Of a DNA stretch of 29,711 bases, positions 5,807 to 12,994 are shown in pieces (within the stretch, counting starts at the first letter, position 1; the number at the start of each line of letters is the position of its first letter). The stretch covers positions 1 to 29,711 of the IMG/VR virus record IMGVR_UViG_3300023184_000395; one strand, 5' to 3'. Made by a program: the position numbers and the translations under genes. The notes beneath the pieces were generated by a model. That model saw nothing but the letters and a program-made list of their open reading frames with translations. It searched no databases and had not been told where the DNA came from. The DNA is from a virus.

Positions 5807-5962
5807 ATGAGCGAATTCTTGACGGACTTGCAACAAGGTGCGGTGGCGTTGCATGAATTGTATAAATCTTTGATTGGTGCCGGTTTTACGGAACGGGAAG
5901 CATTGCGCTTAATCGGACAAGTTATGAACAACCGTAGTGAAGGCGATGTTAGTCCTAAGTGA
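5807..5962 (+). CDS. Small phage protein preceding the portal operon
   Basis: A 51-residue frame. The product is helical with a L-Y-K-S-L-I-G-A-G-F-T-E-R-E-A-L core at residues 18-33, a short pattern I associate with tiny actinobacteriophage proteins located before structural operons. There is no Shine-Dalgarno sequence; TATGAT 8 bases upstream of the ATG suggests a leaderless or nearly leaderless message. Function unknown. Confidence 0.6.
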   Translation: MSEFLTDLQQGAVALHELYKSLIGAGFTEREALRLIGQVMNNRSEGDVSPK

Positions 5963-5965
5963 TTG

Positions 5966-5971
5966 TACGAT
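5966..5971 (+). promoter_or_regulatory. Candidate -10 box for the 5978 gene
   Basis: TACGAT is followed by exactly 6 bases and ATG 5978, the same spacing as the clear leaderless promoters. No convincing -35 element is seen, and the box overlaps the end of the preceding small gene by none of its codons (4 bases after its stop). Confidence 0.35.
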
Positions 5972-5977
5972 GTTGTT

Positions 5978-6268
5978 ATGGCTAAACGCACCACCACAGT
6001 AAAGAAAACCGCGGTCAAGTACAAAATTGGCGATGTGTTACTCGTGCGATGGTTCGATGCACATAATCACGAATCAGGTTGGGAAGAATTGAAAGACTTG
6101 AAACCTGTTCCGTGTGAAGCGTTCACCGCAGGATTTTTCCTTATGCAGACAGAGCACGAACTAATCCTTGCAGGCGATCTGATTAAGGAAGGAACGTGTA
6201 CAAACACACGTATGTGTATTCCATTGGGAATGGTTAAAGAAGTCAAAAAGGTACATAATGCTGAATGA
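5978..6268 (+). CDS. Conserved phage hypothetical protein, beta-rich
   Basis: A 96-residue protein with a basic Thr/Lys-rich start followed by a likely SH3-like beta barrel: G-D-V-L-L-V-R-W-F-D-A-H (residues 18-29), an H-E-L-I-L-A-G-D-L segment and a closing I-P-L-G-M-V-K-E-V. Proteins with this pattern (strand, D-A-H, later I-P-x-G-M-V) occur just ahead of portal genes in other phages. ATG 5978 has no ribosome binding site but does have a TACGAT box 6 bases upstream. It overlaps the portal gene by 11 bases. Confidence 0.65.
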   Translation: MAKRTTTVKKTAVKYKIGDVLLVRWFDAHNHESGWEELKDLKPVPCEAFTAGFFLMQTEHELILAGDLIKEGTCTNTRMCIPLGMVKEVKKVHNAE

Positions 6269-7688
6269 GCCATTGTCCGCTGAAAACGCGTTCGAGGAAT
6301 TAGGTGTATCCGGTCTAAAGCGAACTGGTGGATTTATTCATGAGGAGTTCCTTACCGGACTTCGTGGAACGGTTGGCGCTAAGGCGTACCGTGAAATGTC
6401 TGACAACGATCCGATTGTCGGTGCTTTGCTTTTCGCTATTGAGCGATTGATTCTGAACATCGACTGGCGTGTTGATGCCTACGAAGGCGAGGATCAAACG
6501 CAGGACGACATCGACACAGCAAAGTTTATTGATTCGTGCATGTACGACATGAACGTGCCGTGGCAACAGTTCATTTCAGAGGTTCTGTCCATGTTGGTGT
6601 ATGGATATGCCTTCTGCGAAATCGTGTACAAAAAACGTGATGGTGAAAGCGAAGATGGTGGTTCGTCTGCATACGATGACGGCAAAATCGGTTGGCGCAA
6701 AATTGCTGTACGCGCACAAGAAACCACATGGTCATGGCAGTTGGATACCAAAGGCGGTATTCAGGGCATGTACCAAATGGATCCGAACGGGATTGCTGCT
6801 AAGGGAAACATTTTTATTCCGATTGAGAAAGCATTGTTGTTTCGTACAACAGCGAACAGAAACAACCCTGAGGGTCGTTCGTTGCTACGAAATGCTTACC
6901 GTCCATGGCGTTTCAAGAAAACGATTGAAGAAATCGAGGCTGTGGGTATTGAGCGTGATTTGGCTGGATTGCCTGTTGCTCATGTTCCACCGGAAATGCT
7001 TTCAAGCCGTGCAACTGCTGACATGGTCATGGCTAGAGGTGCGATTGAGGACTTAGTACGCGGGATTAAGCGCAATGAAAACGAAGGCATCCTGTTCCCC
7101 CTTGCCTACGATGCTGATGGTAGAGAGCAGTACAGATTGTCGCTTTTAACGACCGGTGGTGCACGACAATTCGATACCGACAAAATTGTTGCGCGTTACG
7201 ATCAACGTATTGCGATGACAGCGTTGGCTGACTTCATTTTGCTCGGTCACGAAAACGTAGGATCGTTTGCTTTGGGTGCATCGAAGGTTGACTTGTTTAC
7301 GACTGCTATTCAGCAGATTGCTCGCTCGATCGCTCAGGTTCTGAACCAGTACGCGGTTCCTCGTCTGCTTAAACTAAACGGTATTAAAACTGCTCATCAG
7401 CCGGAAATCACGTTCGGCGAAATCGTCCATGTGGACTTGGCGTTGCTCGGCGACTTTATTCAGAAAACTGCTGGTGCTGGTGCACTTGTTGTTGACGGTG
7501 GCTTAGATACGTATTTGCGTAATCTTTCCGGTATGCCACCAAGGGAAGAAAAAGATGGTGTGATGCCGATCCCCGAAGCACCGAAGCCTGCGGCGGTTCC
7601 TAAAGAAGTAGTTGCAGAAGAAGCGAAGGCTGAGGACGACGTCGAGACAGAGGGTGGTGCTCCCGAAGCAGCAAATCTGAAGTTGTAG
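6258..7688 (+). CDS. Portal protein (DUF935-like)
   Basis: A 476-residue protein, normal length for a siphovirus portal. It resembles the Mu gp29/DUF935 group: an N-terminal D-N-D-P-I-V-G-A-L-L segment near residues 49-58, an L-V-Y-G-Y-A-F-C-E-I-V-Y strand near 112-123, and a G-R-S-L-L-R-N-A-Y-R-P-W-R-F-K-K stem helix around 206-221. The last 50 residues are Ala/Pro/Glu-rich and disordered. The portal forms the dodecameric DNA gate at one head vertex and anchors the packaging motor. The start at ATG 6258 is preceded by AAAAAGG. Its position immediately before the MuF gene supports the call. Confidence 0.88.
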   Translation: MLNEPLSAENAFEELGVSGLKRTGGFIHEEFLTGLRGTVGAKAYREMSDNDPIVGALLFAIERLILNIDWRVDAYEGEDQTQDDIDTAKFIDSCMYDMNVPWQQFISEVLSMLVYGYAFCEIVYKKRDGESEDGGSSAYDDGKIGWRKIAVRAQETTWSWQLDTKGGIQGMYQMDPNGIAAKGNIFIPIEKALLFRTTANRNNPEGRSLLRNAYRPWRFKKTIEEIEAVGIERDLAGLPVAHVPPEMLSSRATADMVMARGAIEDLVRGIKRNENEGILFPLAYDADGREQYRLSLLTTGGARQFDTDKIVARYDQRIAMTALADFILLGHENVGSFALGASKVDLFTTAIQQIARSIAQVLNQYAVPRLLKLNGIKTAHQPEITFGEIVHVDLALLGDFIQKTAGAGALVVDGGLDTYLRNLSGMPPREEKDGVMPIPEAPKPAAVPKEVVAEEAKAEDDVETEGGAPEAANLKL

Positions 7689-7690
7689 TT

Positions 7691-10102
7691 ATGTTTGTTC
7701 ACGTCAAAACGAAAGACGTTCAACGTACCCGAAGTACGAATTTGATGTTGAAAGCGTCGTTGCCTAATACGTCTGCCGGTATTCGTGCCACACGAGTATT
7801 GACAGCAGAAGAAAATGCTGTTGCTAACGCTTATCGTAATCTTGTAAGCCTTATTGCTGACGGAACAGATATGGCTCAGATTCAGTTCTTGATGGATAGC
7901 GGTTTGGTGAATACCAATTTGGCGAACATTCCCGCTGAGTTTGCTGCTGGCGTTGAAAACACGATTGCTGCTGCAACTGTTTCGGAGGCTGTCCGTGAAG
8001 CACGATCTTTGCCACAAGAAATCGTTACAAGGTATGACTTCGAAAAACTCGATCCGAGAGCCGTCGCGTACGCTCGTGAACGTGCTGGAACGTTTGTAAA
8101 ACAACTCTCGGAGGAACAGCGAAGAATAGTTCATGATTCTTTGGTTGCCGGCATCGAACAGCAATTAACTGCAACGCAAATAGCGCAGTCAATACGCGGT
8201 CAAATCGGTTTGCATGATCGTTGGGCTAAAGCCGTTGAAAGCGCCCATGCTGTAGAACTCAAACGACTTACGGATACCGGTATGGCGCTAGATAAAGCCG
8301 AAGCGAAGGCGCAAGCATTTCGCGAAAGGTATCACGATCGTTTGCTTCGTGCCCGAGCGTCAAACATTGCGCGTACTGAAATACAGACAGCACAGAATCA
8401 AGGACGTTTCATGTCATGGTTGGAAGCCGGACAGCAAAAACTGATCGATCCCAAAACTGCGAAGAAACAATGGTTGACCGGTCCTTCGACGTCAATGGCT
8501 GGAAAGCCAACGGTGTGTGATATTTGTTCTGCTTTAAGTAATGAAACAGTCAAAGTATTTGAGGATTTTTCTGTTGGTGTGAAGATGCCGCCTGCTCACC
8601 CGAATTGTCGTTGTACGGCTGTGATTGTTCCGATTTCTATTGAAGAAATAAAAGAATTGTTGTCTTACACGGATCAGGAATATGCGGCAGCAGATGAGAT
8701 AAGAAATAGGGCTTTAGAAATTGAGCCTGCGGTAACGATGCAGATGCAAGGTTTGGCAGATGTTCACGGTGGTCGACTCGATGGTTTGCAACACCGACTT
8801 AAGGAACGTAATTCGTTGGCAAGAAAGATTGCTGGTGAAACACGGTTTGCGGAGACTCCGATCTCTACTGCTCAGGCTGCCGCAGAAATGCGCGACGTGG
8901 TGCGTTACACGATGGTTCTTGAAGAAAACCAATATGCTGCAGAAACACAAAAGATTCTTAATTCGTTAAAGCGAACGAATTCTGAGGTGAGAGTAAAAAC
9001 ACGATGGACTAAGCCGGACACGTATCACGGTGTAAACATCCATGTGAAAACCGTAAATGGTGATTGGTTCGAATTGCAATTACATACCGAAGCGTCTTTG
9101 CAGAAGAAAAATGAAGTTCACCGCTTGTATGAGATGCAAAGAAAGTTGGATCCGAAGTCTGCCGAATGGCGCAAATTGCAATTAGAGATGGAAGATGTAA
9201 TTGACGGTCTGAAAGTTCCACGAGGTGTAAAGAATATTCCGGGCTTTGGTGGTGGACGTGTAACATTGGTCGATGAGCCGATTTCGTCTGTTACGTCTGC
9301 GTACCGTCCTGCGAAGTTCAAGGTGCAAACTGTTGAGGATGCAATTCCCCATGCGATAACAGAATCTGAGAAAAAAGGTTATGGCGCTACAGTTAAATCA
9401 GGTGAACGCTTAGTTCAAGATCAAGGTTTTGATGGTCTGCCGCAAATAGTGACGAAGGAACAAGCCGACACGTTAATTGCTGATGGTTGGCAGCCGATCT
9501 ATAGGGGGTTGTCTCATAGTGGTGAAAAAAGTTTGGCGCAAGCATTTCTTGAAGGCGACTATTTTTATGGGCAAGGCATTTATGGAAACGGCACATACAC
9601 AAGTACGAATATAAAAACAGCGATTGATTATGCTGGTCGACGTTTCGGTGCGCGACCCGGATCAGAAGTTGTTCAGATGCTTATATCGCCGGAAGCGAAG
9701 TTCATCGAACACAGTCAGTTGGCTATTGAATCGAATGAAATGAAAATGAAGTTGATTGATAGTATTTCTGAACTGAACAAGGAACGCACAGCGTATTGGG
9801 CTGCTGCAGAAGATGCGTCTTTTACTCCGCAGAACCTTGCGATTAACGCAGAGTTTGATGCTCGTCAAGAATTGCTGACACGAACTTACGACGTGTTTAT
9901 GTACAATGACAGTAACGCTGCAATGCTTTTAGGCTATGACGGAATTATGATTAACCTTGAAGGTGGTGAGCAGTATTACATTGTTCTAAACCGAACGTCC
10001 GTAGCGGCACGTGACATCACAAGTGTTCTCGATAACCCTAAATTGAAGTCGCTAGGTGAGCATTTCGGTGCAGATGCTGCCAAGGTGTTCAAGCCGTCTT
10101 GA
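7691..10102 (+). CDS. MuF minor head protein fused to RelA/SpoT-like and ADP-ribosyltransferase-like domains
   Basis: An 803-residue protein. Residues about 130-312 are a phage Mu gpF-like head domain, with C276-D-I-C279 and H303-P-N-C-R-C308 as the metal-site motif. Residues about 358-480 read as a RelA/SpoT-type nucleotidyltransferase: R369-x-K371-x3-S375-x3-K379 matches the ATP-binding loop of (p)ppGpp synthetases, then D402-V-V-R, Y445-H-G-V-N and E461-L-Q463-L-H-T. Residues about 595-775 look like an ADP-ribosyltransferase: I-Y-R605-G, G-N-G-T-Y-T-S-T (632-639) and E760-Q-Y-Y-I-V-L-N-R. MuF proteins sit inside the capsid near the portal, so the toxic domains may be injected with DNA (inference). 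Substrates are unknown. The portal-class MuF neighbourhood is typical; the double effector tail is not. Confidence 0.85.
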   Translation: MFVHVKTKDVQRTRSTNLMLKASLPNTSAGIRATRVLTAEENAVANAYRNLVSLIADGTDMAQIQFLMDSGLVNTNLANIPAEFAAGVENTIAAATVSEAVREARSLPQEIVTRYDFEKLDPRAVAYARERAGTFVKQLSEEQRRIVHDSLVAGIEQQLTATQIAQSIRGQIGLHDRWAKAVESAHAVELKRLTDTGMALDKAEAKAQAFRERYHDRLLRARASNIARTEIQTAQNQGRFMSWLEAGQQKLIDPKTAKKQWLTGPSTSMAGKPTVCDICSALSNETVKVFEDFSVGVKMPPAHPNCRCTAVIVPISIEEIKELLSYTDQEYAAADEIRNRALEIEPAVTMQMQGLADVHGGRLDGLQHRLKERNSLARKIAGETRFAETPISTAQAAAEMRDVVRYTMVLEENQYAAETQKILNSLKRTNSEVRVKTRWTKPDTYHGVNIHVKTVNGDWFELQLHTEASLQKKNEVHRLYEMQRKLDPKSAEWRKLQLEMEDVIDGLKVPRGVKNIPGFGGGRVTLVDEPISSVTSAYRPAKFKVQTVEDAIPHAITESEKKGYGATVKSGERLVQDQGFDGLPQIVTKEQADTLIADGWQPIYRGLSHSGEKSLAQAFLEGDYFYGQGIYGNGTYTSTNIKTAIDYAGRRFGARPGSEVVQMLISPEAKFIEHSQLAIESNEMKMKLIDSISELNKERTAYWAAAEDASFTPQNLAINAEFDARQELLTRTYDVFMYNDSNAAMLLGYDGIMINLEGGEQYYIVLNRTSVAARDITSVLDNPKLKSLGEHFGADAAKVFKPS

Positions 10103-10105
10103 TGA

Positions 10106-10111
10106 TATATT
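10106..10111 (+). promoter_or_regulatory. Candidate -10 box for the 10118 gene
   Basis: TATATT, then exactly 6 bases (GTTGAT) to ATG 10118. There is no recognisable -35 box and no ribosome binding site. Position and spacing match the leaderless set. Confidence 0.4.
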
Positions 10112-10117
10112 GTTGAT

Positions 10118-10342
10118 ATGAACCCTGACGTATCACGGCGCATAGCAAAAGCCTTAGCACCATTGAAAATTGAGTCTAAGCACCGATTTATGATTGGTCT
10201 TAAAAGTGAAAAAGCACGATCCTTTGAAACCCTGCCGAATTGGGTAAAAGAGATTGTTTATTTCGGTGAGCGAAACGGTCAAAAAGCAGATATGTCCGTC
10301 GACTTGCCCGAAGCCTTCGCTCGCTCCATACCCAAAAAATAG
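10118..10342 (+). CDS. Small basic protein downstream of the MuF effector
   Basis: A 74-residue, strongly basic protein. The N-terminus is helical, followed by a P-N-W-V-K-E-I-V-Y-F-G-E-R-N-G segment and an acidic patch. No family is recognised. It lies 15 bases after the MuF stop, lacks a Shine-Dalgarno sequence and has its own -10-like TATATT, so it could be expressed independently. Position and independent expression make it a candidate immunity protein for the effector domains, which is inference only. Confidence 0.55.
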   Translation: MNPDVSRRIAKALAPLKIESKHRFMIGLKSEKARSFETLPNWVKEIVYFGERNGQKADMSVDLPEAFARSIPKK

Positions 10343-10351
10343 TACGCGTTT

Positions 10352-10380
10352 TTGTTGTTTAATCATTAACGCTGTAAGTA
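10352..10380 (+). promoter_or_regulatory. Candidate promoter for the 10392 gene
   Basis: TTGTTG (10352-10357), 17-bp spacer, TAAGTA (10375-10380) preceded by TG. ATG 10392 is 11 bases further on, leaving at most a very short leader; no ribosome binding site is seen. Confidence 0.35.
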
Positions 10381-10391
10381 CTTTCCGATTT

Positions 10392-10664
10392 ATGACGCGG
10401 ACGTGGACATTTGCATTGCATCCGAAGTATGATGAAATTGTGCCAAAGCCGGATCGTTACTGGAAATATGTAATCGACAACAAGGACGATGTTCGTGGCA
10501 TTTACAGATTTCTGCGATCTACTCTAGTTCTTGAAGCCTTTGTAGGTGGCAGGTGGATTCGTGCTCACGAAATGTATGAACGTGTCACGCAGGAGCCGGA
10601 TTTTATCGAGATTACAAAATCTGAATGTGCTCGACTTGTAGCCAACAGCACAACTGCTGTTTAG
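10392..10664 (+). CDS. Hypothetical protein downstream of the MuF effector
   Basis: A 90-residue soluble protein rich in aromatic and charged residues (W-T-F-A-L-H-P-K-Y-D-E-I near the start; Y-W-K-Y in the middle), ending in a helical segment. The longer frame starting at 10254 overlaps the previous gene and is unlikely. No ribosome binding site precedes ATG 10392, and a TTGTTG/TAAGTA promoter is possible. With the preceding gene it interrupts the portal-MuF-protease order. Unknown function; candidate immunity or accessory protein. Confidence 0.55.
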   Translation: MTRTWTFALHPKYDEIVPKPDRYWKYVIDNKDDVRGIYRFLRSTLVLEAFVGGRWIRAHEMYERVTQEPDFIEITKSECARLVANSTTAV

Positions 10665-10685
10665 TAATTGATTACTGCTGTTTAG
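10653..10685. repeat. Two 12-bp direct repeats flanking a -35 box
   Basis: ACTGCTGTTTAG occurs at 10653-10664 and 10674-10685, 21 bp (about two helical turns) apart. The first includes the stop codon of the 10392 gene; the second lies in the spacer of the promoter for the protease gene. The placement suggests an operator for a regulator binding one face of the helix. Confidence 0.5.
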
Positions 10686-10695
10686 AAAGTAGTCT
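10668..10695 (+). promoter_or_regulatory. Leaderless promoter for the protease gene
   Basis: TTGATT (10668-10673), 16-bp spacer, TAGTCT (10690-10695), then 6 bases to GTG 10702. No Shine-Dalgarno sequence is present. Confidence 0.5.
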
Positions 10696-10701
10696 GTTCA
10701 C

Positions 10702-12147
10702 GTGCCTGACGCAAACATCAAGAAGTTATCTGATCGTGCTCTAGTTTTAGCCCATGATGCCTTGCATACAAAGGAATTGTCCGATGGGGTGGTTTTAGCG
10801 CATCACCTGATAGCCGATGAAATCCGGAAACGGAAAATCGAGCATGTGCCGTCAACCGACGTATTGCACGACAAAGTCGTTTCTATGTCAAAAGTCACCA
10901 TGAAGATTTCGGCGCTTGATAAGCAGATGTCTGAAACTGAGGTGAAAGCCGTAGCAGAGATGGCTATGCGTAACGGTGCAAAGTTTGCTGATGTTCATGA
11001 ATTGCTTACTGCTCAAGGATGGTCGCTCGGTGCTACGCCGTCCATGGAGAATCCTGAAGATATGTCAGGTGAACCTGACGATGAGAATGAATCAGAATTA
11101 CCGTTCTTGACGCCTCGTCAGAATGAAATGTATTCAGACTTGTGTGAACTGGTAGATGAGATGGGTCAATTTGTTCAGGACGCTTCGCCTGATGGTGCGC
11201 ATTATATGATGCCCGCTGAAAATCCGTTTCGTAGCAAAGGATTGAAATGCTCAAATTGTGTCTTTTACGAAGGTGGTGGCAGATGTCACGTCGTTCAAGG
11301 CAGCGTTGAAGCGGAAGGTCTTTGCAAACTTTGGATCATTGAAGGGTTGAAGGTTAAAAAAGAAAATGAAGTTGTTGCAGAAGATTTTTCCGATTGGGTA
11401 GAGAAAGCCGAAACGTACACTCCGCCAAAAGGTGTTCAAGCCGAAGGAAAACGTGCTTTAGAATGGATCAGCGAAGGTCATGCTGGTAATGGTTTCACCT
11501 CTGTCGGTCGAACTCGTGCAAGTCAGTTAGCAAATGGTGATGCTTTAACGCTTCGTACTGTTACGCGCATGAAAAGTTATTTAGGTCGTCATCAAGCCGA
11601 TAAACAGGCTGAAGGATTTCATGTAGGTGAAAAAGGGTATCCGTCGCCGGGTCGTGTTGCTTGGGCTGCTTGGGGTGGAGATGCTGCTTGGGATTGGACA
11701 CGCTCAATCTTAGACAGAGTTGATAAATCGTTGATCGTTAAAAGTGTTGCTGAGAAGCGTTTTACGCTCGGTCCGTGGTATGTGCCTAACACTTTGGATG
11801 CCCATAACGAATGGACTGATCCCGAACAGTTACAGGATGCTCTTTGGAATTACGTAAAGAAGGCTGATCGTACTATCAGATTGCAACATCAGCCGAACAC
11901 GAAAGCCGGTGAATGGGTTGAGGCTATGACGATGCCTTTTGAGACTGTTGTTCCGGTGTTGGATCCGTCGACTAATTCGTTGAACAAACAGAAGTTTCCT
12001 GCCGGAACGGTTTTTCTCGGTGTTCAATGGGAACCGTGGGCTTGGGAAATGGTGAAGAAGGGTCAGATTCGCGGCTACAGCATTGGTGGGCTGGCTGCAC
12101 GTAAGAAAGAAAAACTTAGCGGCATTTACGTCGATTTAATGCAGTAA
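10702..12147 (+). CDS. XkdF-like prohead protease, multidomain
   Basis: A 481-residue protein. The C-terminal part (about 354-466) matches the XkdF-like/Peptidase S78-type family: L-G-P-W-Y-V-P-N-T-L-D-A-H, R-L-Q-H-Q, then G-T-V-F-L-G-V-Q-W and G-Q-I-R-G-Y-S-I-G-G. Upstream are a HiPIP-like four-cysteine segment (C183, C186, C195, C208) and a conserved helical domain (about 240-338, ending P-S-P-G-R-V-A-W-A-A-W-G-G-D) that I know from other phage protease and MuF-region proteins. It should mature the procapsid by cleaving scaffold and capsid termini. The GTG start is chosen from the promoter spacing. I cannot assign the catalytic residues with confidence. Confidence 0.8.
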   Translation: MPDANIKKLSDRALVLAHDALHTKELSDGVVLAHHLIADEIRKRKIEHVPSTDVLHDKVVSMSKVTMKISALDKQMSETEVKAVAEMAMRNGAKFADVHELLTAQGWSLGATPSMENPEDMSGEPDDENESELPFLTPRQNEMYSDLCELVDEMGQFVQDASPDGAHYMMPAENPFRSKGLKCSNCVFYEGGGRCHVVQGSVEAEGLCKLWIIEGLKVKKENEVVAEDFSDWVEKAETYTPPKGVQAEGKRALEWISEGHAGNGFTSVGRTRASQLANGDALTLRTVTRMKSYLGRHQADKQAEGFHVGEKGYPSPGRVAWAAWGGDAAWDWTRSILDRVDKSLIVKSVAEKRFTLGPWYVPNTLDAHNEWTDPEQLQDALWNYVKKADRTIRLQHQPNTKAGEWVEAMTMPFETVVPVLDPSTNSLNKQKFPAGTVFLGVQWEPWAWEMVKKGQIRGYSIGGLAARKKEKLSGIYVDLMQ

Positions 12148-12341
12148 TGTCACAGCCCGAAATCCCACCCATGATTGAAGCGTGGATAAAGCAGTTGCTA
12201 AGTCCAAGTTTTCTTGAAATGGTTACTGACGCTCCGTTTGACAGAATTGATGTAAAGTTGTCGTCATCACGCGGCAAGGTGTCTCGCCAACCTACTGTTG
12301 TGCTTAACGGTGGCGTTCAAGAAATGATTGAATTTTTATGA
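12147..12341 (+). CDS. Small hypothetical protein
   Basis: A 64-residue protein coupled to the protease by a 1-base overlap (TAATG) and to the next gene by a 4-base overlap. It is mildly acidic with an N-terminal helix (E-A-W-I-K-Q-L-L) and a central strand-rich part. No motif recognised. Confidence 0.55.
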   Translation: MSQPEIPPMIEAWIKQLLSPSFLEMVTDAPFDRIDVKLSSSRGKVSRQPTVVLNGGVQEMIEFL

Positions 12342-12520
12342 GGATTTCGCTTTTTGCTATAACAGTTTTTTTATCCGGATATATGGTTGGCAAAATCAGA
12401 ATGTTGTTTCGTATGATGTTGTTAAAACAAGAAAACCAAGCATTAAAAACTGTGCGTGAAACAGAACGTATTCAAGGCTTTTTAGAAGGCATCAGAGATT
12501 CGTCCGATTACGACTTTTAA
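12338..12520 (+). CDS. Small membrane protein with coiled-coil tail
   Basis: A 60-residue protein. Residues 2-20 form one membrane helix with a G-Y-M-V-G segment; the remainder is a charged helix (L-K-Q-E-N-Q-A-L-K) suitable for a short coiled coil. The layout resembles small spanin-like or membrane-tether proteins, but the location between protease and scaffold gives no direct clue. Overlaps the preceding stop by four bases. Confidence 0.55.
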   Translation: MRISLFAITVFLSGYMVGKIRMLFRMMLLKQENQALKTVRETERIQGFLEGIRDSSDYDF

Positions 12521-12590
12521 TAAATACAGGTGAAGTGGTTCGTCTGATACATAGCGACTAGAGTCTGTTTCCCACCGAAACGAGGATTGC

Positions 12591-12932
12591 ATGTCTGTTG
12601 TGTACAGTTTGGAAACTGCTATTGAGTTCGGTGTATGGCAAAGAGTTCAACATGAATACAAAAACACGAGTGGTCAGATTGAACGACTCGAATATTTTGA
12701 GATGCCGGATTACGGTGTACGCGATCGAACACTTTTTACGCAAAATGATTCAGCGACGAAATTGGATGCGATTCACAGTTTGATTAAATCGCTAGAAACC
12801 TTATTGGATAAGCCTCGCATGCTTGTTAAATACAAAGTTGATGTGCCTGCTGGTAAAAGTTTTATGTCTGCTGGCTGGTCGAATCCTCGTAATGCTTTAG
12901 TCAAATTGTATGAATTATCCGCTAAAGGATAG
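12591..12932 (+). CDS. Hypothetical protein
   Basis: A 113-residue protein of mixed strands and helices with V-W-Q-R-V-Q-H-E-Y near the start and a helical I-K-S-L-E-T-L-L segment in the middle. Start ATG 12591 has a weak GAGGA about 6 bases upstream. In the 70 bases before it lies the palindrome GACT-AG-AGTC (12556-12565) but no clear promoter. Unknown function; it lies just before the scaffold. Confidence 0.6.
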   Translation: MSVVYSLETAIEFGVWQRVQHEYKNTSGQIERLEYFEMPDYGVRDRTLFTQNDSATKLDAIHSLIKSLETLLDKPRMLVKYKVDVPAGKSFMSAGWSNPRNALVKLYELSAKG

Positions 12933-12937
12933 TAATG

Positions 12938-12968
12938 TTGCAAGTGATATAAGCAATTAGTGTACGAT
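12938..12968 (+). promoter_or_regulatory. Probable promoter for scaffold and capsid genes
   Basis: TTGCAA (12938-12943), 19-bp spacer, TACGAT (12963-12968). The -35 box is the same as in the leaderless set, but here a ribosome binding site (GAAGGAG, 12981-12987) and a normal leader follow, as expected for strongly expressed head genes. Confidence 0.45.
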
Positions 12969-12994
12969 GTCACACAAGTCGAAGGAGACTCTAC

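Noticed and set aside
6601-7056. Second + strand frame inside the portal gene
   Set aside because: It lies entirely within the portal in another frame, with no ribosome site and an Arg/Cys/Leu-rich translation typical of shadows.
7460-8164. Minus-strand open frame of 234 codons across the portal/MuF junction
   Set aside because: It lies antisense to two clear structural genes and has a low-complexity translation.
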